DNA of 64,000 nucleotides from Sipunculus nudus (GCA_026874595.1 CM049322.1:8300900-8364899), one strand, 5' to 3'; counted from the stretch's first letter, positions 38,757 to 50,639 are shown. Numbers and translations: made by a program. The notes: generated from the sequence alone by a model not told the origin.

Positions 38757-41537
38757 TTAGTATTGTTCCTGGCCTTCAAGACAAAAAAATCAACTTGCGT
38801 TTCTGAGGTGTGATCGGAGACAAGTTTCTTGACGGATGTCAAAACTGTCTTTGATTGTATAGTTTTAAGTGGTTAGTATTTCTATGTCTAAAACTAATTA
38901 TTTAATATCATGTGAAACACTATTTTTCATTAAATTCTGGAAGGGTTGTCATGGATATTAACCTTGGTAGAAATCTAATAACTAAGGAATTCCTCTGATT
39001 ATCCTTGAATGTCTCTTGCTCAGAGAGAGATGAACCAACACTTGATAAAAGTGAAGGAAATAATTAGAGCCAGAAATAAACTTAAGTCCTTTGAACTTTT
39101 CATTTAGAATATGTACCCACCCACTGAGAAAATCTGCCTGTTAACTCAGGGTTACCTTATATTAAGTGAAGATGTTGACGTAAGGGGGAGGGTACATCTG
39201 TCTTGTTGTACATCAAAGGAAAATAGATGAATGGTACGGTTCCTCAAGCTTAATTTAAAATCAAGAAATTTGCATGTATAACACTAGTTCACGTGGCTAC
39301 ATGTTAGACTGTTTAACCAACTGATCCCTTCTTAAATTCCCTGAAAAAATTATTATCAACCGATCCCCTTTGTTTGAAGTATGAATTTTGTTCTCCTAAT
39401 TTTTGTCCAGTTTATTTAATTTTGATATTATAAATGTACATGTGGTAATTTTTTTCAATGAAATTTAATGTATGGTCACAATTTAAGGTGTTAGTGGTGT
39501 ATGTCAAAATTAAAGTAGTTTTTGCTGTAGTGGTGCTGTACATAGAAAATAATTAATTTGAGGTACATTGCTAATGTAGCCCCCATCTCCCAGGTAAAGT
39601 GTTGAATGTATTAGCATTAAGTCAGGTTTGAAATACTCGCCATTTCATTCACACCTTTAATATTGAGTATATTTGTGTTAACAATTAGCCCAGACAGGCA
39701 GGGGGTAGATAGAATCTGTCATTGGAATAGGTAAAGTCCTCAACTTAAGAAAAGGGGGTAAAGCATTTAACAGTTGTGTTGTGATGTTACGTAATGACAC
39801 TACCTACAGTCTTTATTGTCCAGTTAATTTGTGCCCGGCGGGGGAGAGGGCTTGTGTGTCAACATGAGTAAATCCCTACTAACACAGACCTATTGTGTCC
39901 ACTCAGCTAAATGAGACAACTGACTGTAAATTTGTTAGTGCCTTCTAGTCAAAGTGTGGCGGACAATGCGATTTGTTGTGACATTTATGTGCAGGCCGCT
40001 AAAAGGTTACACAAATACCCATTGCCCATTTTAAACTTGTTTGAATTGTTGCTGTTTAGATTCATCCGCCTTCACATAAGGGATTTATTTCAAATTTTCA
40101 AAATGTCATCCTTTTTTCTCTGGGTCAAGAAATGGAAATTTGAAAAGTTTTACGAAACTGTAATTTCAGTTTAATTTTATTTGTAAAAAAATTATGAAGT
40201 GTGAATTTTGAATGCTCAAAAGATCATGAATATTAAGAAAATTATAAGTTTAATATGATATTAATCTCTGAGTTTGGGAATTATCACTTGTCTTTCATTA
40301 AGAAATATGTTTAATGTATCATGTTAAAGCTTTTTATTTTAAACCTTGATGCAATAGATGTGTTGCGTTTAAGGAGAGAGAGAGAGTTATTATATATGTT
40401 TTGCATGATTCAGAAATCCATGTAATATATTTTTTATGTTATTCAATACAGTTGGATATATGTGACTGTGAATTGGTGACCATTTCATCAGCAAACCTGG
40501 CCTTAATCCTGAAGCATTATCTAACGTTTCACAAATCTGTTTATACTAAAATATCTTCTCAAACTTAAGACAAACAGCCGGCTAGTTATAGTGTCTCAGG
40601 ATCCAGGTGTTAGTACTAATCCTGGCGTCTGATCATCGTAGTTGTAGTAATATAGTACACTTGTGTAGTACAATTCTCAAAGAAGCATAGATATTAGTTT
40701 CTTAAAGGGCAGAGTATTTCCCAGGTATCAACTTGACTGGACATTTAAGCCTGCGAGTTTTGTTACATAGATCAAAAGGTATGCGGTGTTGTGAGTATAC
40801 ATACAATTAAAGGTGCTAATACATGGACTTAAAGGTGTGAAGCCAACCGGTTTGTGTTGACCACTGGTCAGCTGTTGGGATTGTGGTCAGCCTTTGTTGT
40901 AGAGTCCTGTGATAATTTCTTTGATTAATTTATGTTCACCCGGGTGTAAATTGAGTTGAAATTATAAAGCTGAGATGCCTTGGGAGGTTTAAGTCTGTTT
41001 TGACTACAACAGACGTTTTTGACCATGGAAACAACAATACCGCCAGGTCTGTATTTGATTGTAATTTGAGATGATGTTTTTGTCAACCAAGGCCGTTTGA
41101 GTTGTTTTGATGTTTTAAGTTTATATGCACTACATAGTGAGCTGTTTTGTGACTTAAGCTTCCTTTAAAATCATCCAGAGGTTTTAAATTCATCATTTTT
41201 AACCCCGTATAGTGTTAATTCTAATGGAATTTGTTTATTAATGAAATCTTTATCTTAATTGTTAAGTTTGAAATTTTACCTTTGTCACAATCAAAGTAGA
41301 AAGAACGATGATAGAAAAAATTATTAGAGATGTGGTTGTGCAGTTTGGCTTTAGCCAACTAAACTGGCTTTCTATCAATAAATGCTTAAAACAGTTCACT
41401 TTTTTAAAATTAATTATTAAATAAATTGGAAAAAAAACATACCAAAATGAATAAGTTCATAAAAACATTTCATTTGAAAGACTGTGTCAGATTTTAAATG
41501 AAATACACTGGGATCTAATATGAATAAAAAAAATGGT
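38757..41537. other. Non-coding intronic DNA
   Basis: No exon, gene or strong repeat recognised. Confidence 0.5.
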
Positions 41538-41791
41538 CAGGGCTCAACTTAAATGGTAGACTGCTTGCTTAAGGCAAGTCAGATGACTAGAAACTAAAAA
41601 AAGAAATATAATTATCAAATTATTATAATTATAATTATAAAAAATATAAGGATTTTGGTTGTCCAACTTGCAATGAAACGATTAACTACAATCGTTTGTG
41701 CTGTTGTTGCAAGGGCAAGTAAAAATTCATGTAGGGCAAGTAAAAGCTTTGTTACTGGGCAATTACATACAAAAGTTAATTTTGAGCCTTG
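41538..41791. mobile_element. Shorter copy of the CAGGGCT-ended MITE
   Basis: Begins CAGGGCTCAACTTAAATGG and ends GTTAATTTTGAGCCTTG, inverted relative to each other. The interior has GGGCAAGTAAAAATTCATGT and GGGCAAGTAAAAGC as in other copies. Internally deleted relative to 38328-38756. Confidence 0.65.
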
Positions 41792-41989
41792 TTGATGTAG
41801 TTTGATGTAGCTGTTTTTGATGGAGATTGGATCCTAGTATTTAAGGCACAGTTATTTTATGTTATGACATTTCCTGCAGTTTTTCATTGTATCCAGAAAA
41901 TTGTTTTATTTTTGTTTATCAATAAAATTTATATTAATTCCTTAACAGGAAGTTACATTTTGTACAGCAGAACAAGTTAAAAATTGTTA

Positions 41990-42180
41990 GGACAGCAGTG
42001 ATGAGGACTAAACTGGATGGTTAGTTATCGGTTTAAGATGCATTCTGACACTCGTGTTTACACCAGTTTATACTACTGGTGCGCCAATTAATCAATTTTT
42101 CAATCATTGGTAATTTTTTCATAATCATTTAAATTTATTGCATATTTGCATAATGGATAATAAACAATCGTGTGCACTTT
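41990..42180. mobile_element. Fragment of the ACCAATGATTGATAATT family
   Basis: GCGCCAATTAATCAATTTTT and CATTGGTAATTTTTTCATAA are the inverted counterparts of words in 26490-26890. A similar piece follows at about 42390-42430. Confidence 0.45.
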
Positions 42181-42959
42181 CAAAGAAGTCTTATTCAGTC
42201 AGAGATGTAAGTTATACATTGCACAAAATAGCATTAAAAGTCTTGTGCAAGGAATAAGTGTCAACGACCAAGCCATGACCTTGACCTTTCAGTGTGTCAT
42301 GTACAAGTTACTGAATTTATTTGGTTAATATATTAGGTATAATTCTATAGAGAATATTTCACGGTAATGTAACTGGTACATAATATACTTAATTAATAAT
42401 CAATCATTGGTTGTTTTTTTATTGTAAAGTCATCAAATATATTTTTACAATCGATTCGTACCCGTAGTTCAGACAATGACCAATATATTGATATGTTGTA
42501 TGCCGAGCCTTGCTCAGTGTTTTCTCTGTTAGTAATGAGCTTTGTTACATTATATAACGTTTGAAATAATATCCCAGTTTTTATTATCTATAATTCTTTC
42601 TGTAAAAGCACAATTTAATTATTTTGCTTATCTGGAAGATGATGTGATCCCATTGACAGGTTTTGAAATATTTTATTTTCTTCGAAATTACCATTGTTTT
42701 CTGGAAAGCATGAGAAAGAATTGATGAAACTTAATAAAAAATGCTATCATTTAGCCCTGATGGATAACATGCATATATGTTCAGAAAACATTTTAATCTG
42801 CTGTAACAAAGTACTTGGCTGAATAAAATTGATGTAAGATTTATGCTTGAAAATTGGATAGAGATTATATCACGTTTGATACATTATAAAATGAATGGCA
42901 GGTTGACATAGCAGAGAACTGGATGTGACCAGACTCCCTTGTAGCTTATCAGGTTTGTG

Positions 42960-43330
42960 GTGTAAAATCGGAGCTCAGGAACGGTTCAGTGAACATATGT
43001 GGGGGCCATGAGGGCATGGGGGCTTGGTAATTACCGATGTCACAGTCATCAACACAGTGTCGAGTGCAGGTTTTTCAACCCCCCTTTTGTTTACGGAAGG
43101 CCGGAAGTTTTGATGGAGTGAGCGGCGAGGATGGCATCAAAGGGGGGGCCACATTATAAGGGTAGTGGGGTGGGATTTTACATTTCCTGTGTTTTCTTCG
43201 CGTTATCAAGTGAAGAGTTGGCGCCCTTAGCATCTGCATCTAGCAGCACCGTTTCCATAACGATACCTCTTTATCCCGCACGTGCATCACCATGGATACT
43301 CAGACGGATCACTTTGTAAATAAATTCTAG
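42960..43330 (+). promoter_or_regulatory. Promoter-like patch with tandem ETS motifs
   Basis: A locally GC-rich, CpG-bearing patch inside the putative first intron. It contains ACGGAAGG directly followed by CCGGAAGT at about 43093-43108. CCGGAAGT is the textbook ETS-family consensus, and a reverse core (TTTCCTG) lies near 43183. A 62-codon open frame starts at ATG 43131; its first codons reach a weak phase-1 donor (AAGG/gtagtg near 43161). It could be an internal promoter for a shorter isoform or an autoregulatory element. No expression evidence is available from sequence. Confidence 0.35.
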
Positions 43331-44870
43331 CCGCTTGCTGGAGTGATTAGATACCGACCACTTCAAGGGATCTCACCTTTAATTCATTCCATCACTTGCA
43401 TTGCATCCTTTAAATAAGATAATAAACTAAAACATTTACATATCTGCTCTTTGGTAATTAATTTAACATTTCTTGCAGTAATTAAAAGCTGAATTCCTCA
43501 AGGTCTTTCACAGACAAATTAATTCTGCATGTTAAGCAGATTTAATTGCAAGGATAAAGCATTTTTGTTACACGTAGGATATATTCTTTTAATATAAATT
43601 TAGCTAATTTTGAAAATTTCCTGTCATTCTACTGGGTTTCCAGCCAACTTTGAAATTCAGGAAACCTTGAACATGAGTTTCCCTTTATACAATCGGGAAT
43701 AAGTCCAGGAAAATGTCTCGAAGCAGAGAGAAGTCTGGGAATTTGTATTTTCTTATATTTCTGCATATTGGTGTTTGATATGGTAGCTTTTTATTATATA
43801 TTATATATTATGTATACTCATTGTCCATGTCATTTTGTCCATCAGTCATCTTTTGGTGTCACTGTGACACCATGTTAACTTACCAGGGCTTCAGATTTTC
43901 ACTTGACTTAAAAATAATTACTTACCAACAGATAACCTCACTGAAGTTTGATTGGGCAAAATCCATGGGTGCCCGCAGGTACAGTAATCTTAAGGCGTAG
44001 TTAAAACCAGGATATAAAATTTGAGAAAGCATGTCACATAGTCCGAAACCAGAATGGAATTCGGCAGATGTCCATATGATATTGACTTCCAATAAATATA
44101 ATTCATCTGGAAAAGTCAGGGCATTTTGTTTTCATAAAAAAAAAAAAAAAAGAATCTTTGAGTCAACTATGCTCTGTACTGTGTTCTGGGTCTTAACACC
44201 CACGAACCCTCCAAAGGCGCACACGTATTGTGCACCCTGCTTGTTATAATGGCCGACTATGGCAGCTAAATGGCATCCTTACTATTATTTTTTTTTGGGG
44301 GGGGGGGAATAATTCAGCTGAGAGGTTGGTAAAGGAAGCCCTTAAAAAAAGCCTTAAATCCAAATTTGTCCTTAGCAAATAAAAACTTTAATATAATTTT
44401 TCATGGAATTGTTTTGTTAATGCCATATATTAATTTATATATTTTTAATTCATGTCTTTTTTCATGAGATGTTCATGGTATATTGACACGCGTCTGTTGT
44501 GAATGTTGTCTGCTGTTCCTATAGTCAGGGTGGGTCTCTTCAGGTGTTGAGGTGATTCATTAGCAGTTACTGATGGTAGCCTCATAAGAACAACCTAGAC
44601 ATGTCAAGCTATGTATTGTTTTCTCGTAGGTGTGTCATTATTCTGGACAAAGTGATCAAAATCAGCCAGAAACCAGATATGGTAATCAGTTCTGTATTGC
44701 AACTGACTTGGCTATAGTCAGTCTGAAAATATAACCAACTTTAACATAGTCATTACAGGTTATATGTATACCTGATGGTTAGTCAGTGAAATCTGACTTA
44801 GAATTAGTCACTGATCATACACAGCAGTGGTCCTTTGGTTACTCAATAAAGCAGGGATGGTTTTAAATTT
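43331..44870. other. Non-coding intronic DNA with SINE scraps
   Basis: About 44030-44080 (GAATGGAATTCGGCAGATG) and 44195-44240 (CGAACCCTCCAAAGGCGCAC) resemble parts of the SINE body at 13975-14300, and are interrupted. A G-run lies near 44298-44308. Confidence 0.4.
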
Positions 44871-44875
44871 GGAAT

Positions 44876-45045
44876 TTACCAACCAGAAGGTTTCAGTTGT
44901 TGTCAGGTTTGAATTTGTCATAGTTACCAACCAGGAGGTTTCAGTGGTTGTCAGGTATAAATTTGTCATAGTTACCTACCAGAAGGTTTCAGTGGTTGTC
45001 AGGTTTAAATTTGTCATAGTTACCTGCCTGTAGGTTGTCATGGTT
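44876..45045. repeat. 48-bp minisatellite, 3.5 units
   Basis: Units of GGTTTCAGTGGTTGTCAGGT plus AATTTGTCATAGTTAC(C)NACCAG, period 48 bp. The repeated open frame reflects divisibility by 3. Confidence 0.9.
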
Positions 45046-45089
45046 ACATGAAAAAATGTTATGGTCTTATAAACTTGTCTCCTCTTCAT

Positions 45090-45365
45090 TTGCTCTTTTT
45101 CTCTCTTTCCTCTGTTTTTGCTGTCTCATGTTCACTCTTTTTTTCTTTCTTTCTTTCAGCCTTTTTCTTTCTCTCACATTGCTTCTTTCTCTTCTCTCAT
45201 ACCCTCTCTCTCTCCCCTCTCCTTGTATGACTCTCTCTGTCTGTTTGTTTCTTTCCTTCTTTCATTGGCTGTGTCACATGTCTTTCCTGTGCTTTCTTTA
45301 TTGCCCCTCTCTTGTGTCTTGTCTGTATTTCTCTCTCTATTTCTCTCTTTTCTTCTCTCTCTACA
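45090..45365. repeat. CT-rich low-complexity tract
   Basis: Polypyrimidine-dominated stretch (CTTT, CTCT, TCTGTCTGTTTGTTTC). Open frames of up to 151 codons here are low-complexity artefacts. Confidence 0.9.
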
Positions 45366-45489
45366 AGCATCAATTTAACCAGCATGCTCACAGCCTGCTG
45401 TTAAGTAATCTGTACCATGTGTGTTTAGACTGGCCCCAGGCATACAGCACTGGAAGCCATCAAACTTTTACTGCCAGCAGCAAGATGTA

Positions 45490-45650
45490 AGCAAGTCACC
45501 CTCAGCCAGGTCACCCTGCTGGGACCTGATAGGCTGCCAGTCAGGCTTGACCTCAAATGACCTCATTAATTACTTGCTGGTGTGTCACATGCTGTGACCT
45601 GATAGGCTACCTGCTAGGGATAACCTGACATGACCTTTTGAGGTCATGAA
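45490..45650. promoter_or_regulatory. Cluster of AGGTCA/TGACCT half-sites
   Basis: At least six half-sites, including TGACCTCAAATGACCTCA at 45548-45565 and the everted pair TGACCTTTTGAGGTCA at 45631-45646. There is also a duplicated GACCTGATAGGCT word. Could be a nuclear-receptor responsive element within the putative first intron; unproven. Confidence 0.35.
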
Positions 45651-46295
45651 TGGTCAGCAGAGGTGTGAAGTAGTGTGTGGAAGCCATGAGTCAGCAGAAT
45701 TTGAATTTGTATAACTGGTGTTTTGTTATACAGCAGTGTTCCCACAAGTTCATTGCTGTTAAACTGATACTTCTATAATACATGAAGAATTCACTCTTTT
45801 TAATAGGAACTTGTAGTGGCCTGTCCAAGGTCTGTGGTTTTCTCCGGGTTCTCCGGCTGCCTCCACCTCTCTCACAAAAAATCTTCAACTCTGGCAGTAT
45901 CTCCTGTTTTCCCTTAAATATATAACTATATACTGACTCAATCTGTCAAACTTTGTAGTTGCTGAGGGAGCCAGTGCGGACTGGATATTTAGGAGACCTG
46001 TGACTGGCCTGAGCCTGACTACACTTTCTTTAAGTCAGGAACTTAATTCTTATGGGTGTTTTTCAGATGCAAAACAGGGAAAGGTGTATTAGCACCCCTA
46101 TAATACGTACACCTCTCAATATTACAGCTTTCAATCTCAGGTGTGAACGGTATGCCTGAGATTGTCCTGTGCTTATTTGTATCCATTATCACTCCTTAAC
46201 AGACATCTCTCTATTACAGACAAATATTCAGTTTGTGCAATTGGGAAGCTTCACTGTACGTTTAATACTTTTTTTTGAAAAAATCATCTTAATTT

Positions 46296-46317
46296 TTACT
46301 CTTTATATATATATATA

Positions 46318-46351
<34 letters not shown>
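46296..46351. repeat. (TA)n microsatellite
   Basis: TA tract with a TTTTA interruption. Confidence 0.95.
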
Positions 46352-46355
<4 letters not shown>

Positions 46356-46360
46356 TATAA

Positions 46361-46580
46361 TCAAATGACGAATATTCTGACAATGAAATCAAATGACGGA
46401 CGTTCAGATGATAAAATCAATTATGAACATTCAACTGATGAAATCAAATGATGAACATCAACTGATGAATTCAAATGATGAACATTAACTGACAAAATCA
46501 AATGAAGAACATGCAGCTGATAAAATCAAATGATGAACATGTAACTGATGAAATCAAATGATGAACAAATGATTAAAATT
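46361..46580. repeat. ~31-bp minisatellite
   Basis: About seven units of AAATCAAATGATGAACAT plus TCAACTGATG, period about 31 bp. Confidence 0.9.
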
Positions 46581-47363
46581 CAAAAGATGCAAACATGCTG
46601 TTGGATGAGATTTTGTGGTCTTTTCCCTATTCAGTGAAAAAATATTTAAAAGAGGAAGAAAAAAGGCAGCTTATAGCAATATACGAATACATTTGTGGAA
46701 GTTTGCTCACAAGTACTGCACCCAATAACCTTGAATGAAAATCTCTGCACTTTGCTATCAGTTACATATTTACTTTCATTTAGATTTTGATATTTTATTT
46801 TTACTGTTCAACTGTTCCTAATTATTGTACAATCCAGATTGTAACACAAGATAAGAAGCAATTAGTCATGTTGGATTGTTCATGAATAATCATTAGGGTC
46901 AAGAAAAGGTCATGTGTAGGTCAGTTAGTGGCACATGTGCGTGGTCTTATATCAAGATCACTGCCTTATCAAACTGAGGCTGTAAGGGAAATACTGCTAT
47001 CAGTTGTCAAGATTTTAATCTCTGTGATTGACACCAGATGTCAGCAGTTGTCGTGCAGTTTTCCCCATGCTCTTTGAGTATTCCACTTAAGTATACTTAA
47101 TTTATTTTGATTTTGCCAACTTATAATTCTCTCTTATGAACACATTTCAGAGCATCCACAGACCTTGTATTATTTCCTGTATTTTCCTATAGTTTCCTAT
47201 GACTAAATTGTCTCCAAAAATTCCTGTATTTTCTTATAGATATATTGACTAAAGAATACAACATTCTATATCTGAAGCTGAATTGATTGAAAAAAATTAT
47301 TTGCTGAAGTAGAATGGACTATTGCAGCATCTTGAAATAAATTAGAATTGAATTGAAAATGAA

Positions 47364-48825
47364 TTGGAATTTAACTGAAATTGAATTGGAATTGGAAAGT
47401 CTGATTGACATCAAGTTTGCACATTACACAAAATTATTGAATTGGTAGGTCTGGAATGTCACTTTGCATTTGAATAAATTAAGTAAGTTTGCGGATGTAG
47501 TTTACACTTGATTCCATTCCTTTAATAATTTGTATATGGATTAATTAAAATATTGAAAAATAGCTATTTAAAATAAAATTAGGTTTTCTATTTCTTATAG
47601 CAAAATATATGTTAAAAAATGGAAGACTGCTTGTTTGCTATTTTAAAAGAAAACAAAAGTCTTGTGTAAATTAATATTTGCTTTCCAATGAAAAACCCTG
47701 AAAAATGTTGCCATAGCAACTGTTGTGTAGTGCAGGAATTGCAGTGAAAAACATGGCTTTAGACAGGTGCAAATTGAGGTGCTAGACATTTATGAAATAT
47801 TTTTGAAGGTTATATCTGCATCCATAAATGAGTGAACACAGTATATGGTTACCATAGTTACACATGCATCATGGGAGTGATTTATGAACCTGTGACCAGT
47901 TTTGTCAATATTTGATTTCACTGTCAAGATCTCGCACGGAACAGGTATGTATCTTTGCTGACGACCCATGTCAGTTACCTTAAAGATGATGCTATATTAA
48001 GATAAAGTTTTGAGTCGTGCAGCATCAAGAAATTCACAGTTTACAGGTGGTCAGGGGCTTGTGTTACAGGTTTCAAACAGCTGCAGAAAAAGTGTTGGAA
48101 TTTAACTGAAATTGAATTGGAATTGGAAAGTCTGATTGACATCAAGTTTGCACATTACACAAAATTATTGAATTGGTAGGTCTGGAATGTCACTTTGCAT
48201 TTGAATAAATTAAGTAAGTTTGCGGATGTAGTTTACACTTGATTCCATTCCTTTAATAATTTGTATATGGATTAATTAAAATATTGAAAAATAGCTATTT
48301 AAAATAAAATTAGGTTTTCTATTTCTTATAGCAAAATATATGTTAAAAAATGGAAGACTGCTTGTTTGCTATTTTAAAAGAAAACAAAAGTCTTGTGTAA
48401 ATTAATATTTGCTTTCCAATGAAAAACCCTGAAAAATGTTGCCATAGCAACTGTTGTGTAGTGCAGGAATTGCAGTGAAAAACATGGCTTTAGACAGGTG
48501 CAAATTGAGGTGCTAGACATTTATGAAATATTTTTGAAGGTTATATCTGCATCCATAAATGAGTGAACACAGTATATGGTTACCATAGTTACACATGCAT
48601 CATGGGAGTGATTTATGAACCTGTGACCAGTTTTGTCAATATTTGATTTCACTGTCAAGATCTCGCACGGAACAGGTATGTATCTTTGCTGACGACCCAT
48701 GTCAGTTACCTTAAAGATGATGCTATATTAAGATAAAGTTTTGAGTCGTGCAGCATCAAGAAATTCACAGTTTACAGGTGGTCAGGGGCTTGTGTTACAG
48801 GTTTCAAACAGCTGCAGAAAAAGTG
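47364..48825. repeat. 731-bp perfect tandem duplication
   Basis: The segment starting TTGGAATTTAACTGAAATTG at 47364 recurs at 48095, with the first copy running straight into the second. I see no difference between the copies over the full 731 bp. No exon or domain is apparent inside. Either a very recent duplication or a collapse/expansion artefact of assembly. Confidence 0.95.
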
Positions 48826-48934
48826 TTTTTCATTGTATACCACTTTCACTAGTTTTAAAGAATGCAAATCTAGTTTAGTTTCACAGACAGGTTTACTTCA
48901 AAATAAATATCAGTTTAGTTTGTGGGCAGAGTTA

Positions 48935-49050
48935 ATAATATAATATAATATAATATAATATAATATAATATAATATAATATAATATAATATAATATAATA
49001 TAATATATAATATAATATAATATAATATAATATAATATAATATAATATAT
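48935..49050. repeat. (TAATA)n pentanucleotide microsatellite
   Basis: About 22 units of ATAAT with one slippage point near 49008. Confidence 0.97.
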
Positions 49051-49369
49051 ACAATCTTCAAATCAACTATATTAAAAGAAATATCTCCAAATTTTCTGAT
49101 TAAAAAATTCTACAATTTTCCACAAGTGAAATATATGAAAACTGACTCCTCAACTCCCCAACCTCTCAGTAACCCAGACAAGTTAGCATCATGAACTGAC
49201 ATTTGCATCACCAAGACATATGAACATTATTATTAATATTACTTCATAATTGAAAAATTTATACAAATGCAGATCCCTTGTTCATTACCCACACCATGTC
49301 ATCTTTTGTCGCTAATTCTTTAGGGTTTGGGTTTGGCAACAGCATGTCAGTATACTGTAAATAGATGCA

Positions 49370-49587
49370 TTTGTTTATTTATTTACAGAGATAATAAACA
49401 TGCTTGTTTGTTTACAGAGATAATATATGTATATGTTTGTTTTGCAGAGATAATATGTATTTGTTTGTTTGTTTTCAGGGATAATATATATATTAACATT
49501 TGGTTGTTTACAGGGATAATATGTTTGTTTACAGACATATGTTTTTTTACAGACATAATGTATATATATATGTTTGTTTGTTTACAG
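49370..49587 (+). repeat. Array of acceptor-like repeats abutting the Ets1/2 exon
   Basis: Eight successive copies of TGTTTGTTTACAGAGATAAT-like sequence. AG positions end at 49388, 49417, 49447, 49478, 49513, 49534, 49552 and the genuine acceptor at 49587. Each has a T-rich tract followed by (C)AG and then AGA/GGA/ACA, so each looks like a 3' splice site. The real exon start AGATGCC is the last member of the series with ATG in place of ATA. Confidence 0.9.
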
Positions 49588-49707
49588 AGATGCCTCCCTC
49601 TCAGGTGCCCCCGCTTACTCCTGGGACCAATCAAAAAATGTCACAAGCTCTGGCAGACAGCTTCAAAAGCTTCGAGAAGGAGCAGCGTCGCCTCAATATT
49701 CCTAAAG
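49588..49707 (+). CDS. Ets1/2: Ets1/2 exon with ERK phospho-acceptor site
   Basis: A 120-nt exon. The acceptor is tttacag before 49588 and the donor AAAG/gtaaca follows 49707. The frame enters with two bases (AG), so a preceding exon ending in G gives GAG (Glu). It then reads MPPSQVPPLTPGTNQK and ends EQRRLNIPK. The PPLTP core matches the ETS1 LLTP motif, whose Thr38 is phosphorylated by ERK; in the 466-aa model it is Thr37. The stretch KMSQALADSFKSFEKEQRRL aligns with the helices preceding the PNT core in ETS1/ETS2. The exon ends at the same place as in vertebrate ETS1 (after the ..IPK residues). The ATG at 49590 could itself start an isoform. Both flanks carry unusual splice-site repeats. 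Confidence 0.93.
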
Positions 49708-50040
49708 GTAACAAACTAAACAAAGGCCAGTGTCATCTCAGTATTCTTAAAGGCAACAAAGGCCAGTGTCATCTTAATATTCATAAAAGTAGCATGCCAA
49801 TGCGGCCTCGATATTCCCAAAGGTAACAAAGGCCAGTGTGGCCTCAATATTCTTAAAGGTAACGAAAGCCTGTGTCATCTCAATATTTTTAAAGGTAACA
49901 TAGGCCAGTGCCACCTTTATATTCCTAACTTAATGTAGGCCTGTGTCACCTCGATATTTTAAGATTATATGGTCAATGTCACATCAGTATTCAGATAGGC
50001 CAGCACAGTACCTCAATATCATTAAAAGTAATAAGGCCAG
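49689..50040 (+). repeat. ~36-bp minisatellite built from an exon end plus its donor site
   Basis: The final exon bases GCCTCAATATTCCTAAAG and the donor GTAACAAA are repeated through the first 330 bp of the intron, with filler GGCCAGTGTCATCTC. Donor-like copies follow 49752 (GC), 49788, 49822, 49858 and 49894, spaced 34-45 bp; two or three more decayed units reach about 50040. The first unit is the real exon end. Confidence 0.92.
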
Positions 50041-50427
50041 CATTGCTCAGAATAGGGAATGACCGAAAAACTGTTCATTGATTTGAATTTAGAAGGCTAG
50101 GAAAACTTAATATTTGAGAAAATGGATTAATTTTTGTCAATAACATACATAACTGGCTCCAGAAACTAAGATATATAGTTTTTCCATCTTCTGCAAATAA
50201 TAAAATATGAAAAATTTCATATTAAGTATTTGAGGTTCTTGGTAACTTTTTGTACTGGTGTTTTTTCTCTGTTACCTAGACAATTTTCACATTATATACA
50301 TGTATGATACATGTATGATTTATTTTATCATGTTTACCAATTCCCATCAAGAGTTTTTTATCACTCGACATAACTGAGACTTTATTATTTGATTATATAT
50401 ACAAAGGGTCATGTCTCTGTTATCCAG

Positions 50428-50628
50428 ATCCCCAGCAGTGGACAGACAGTCAGGTGGTCCAGTGGTTGCGTTGGTCGATCAAGGAGTTCTCTCTTCAGGG
50501 TGTGGTCATCTCAAATTTAACGATGAGCGGACAACAACTGCTTAAAATGGGACGTGATCTGTTTCTACGCCTGGCACCACCTTTCATGGGAGACATCTTG
50601 TGGGAACATCTGGAAATACTGCAGAAAG
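50428..50628 (+). CDS. Ets1/2: Ets1/2 exon: Pointed (PNT/SAM) domain
   Basis: A 201-nt exon, phase 1 on both sides, with acceptor ttatccag and donor AAAG/gtaatt. It encodes residues 67-133 of the 466-aa model, starting DPQQWTDSQVVQWLRWSIKE and ending GDILWEHLEILQK. These are landmark PNT-domain residues: W in the first helix, WLRW, the NEFSL-like KEFSL segment, LAP, and the near-invariant GDILWEHLE. In ETS1/2 the PNT domain docks ERK and the CBP/p300 TAZ1 domain. The variable middle (VVISNLTMSGQQLLKMGRDL) is more diverged from vertebrate sequences, as expected for an invertebrate orthologue. No stop or frameshift is present. Confidence 0.95.
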
Positions 50629-50639
50629 GTAATTATGAA

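Noticed and set aside
45035-45490. 151-codon Leu/Phe/Ser-rich frame resembling a membrane protein
   Set aside because: Encoded by a CT-rich low-complexity tract; overlapping frames in three phases look equally hydrophobic.
47364-48825. A possible 16-nt microexon ending AACAG/gtatgt in each duplicated copy
   Set aside because: No proper acceptor before it and its length would break the frame.
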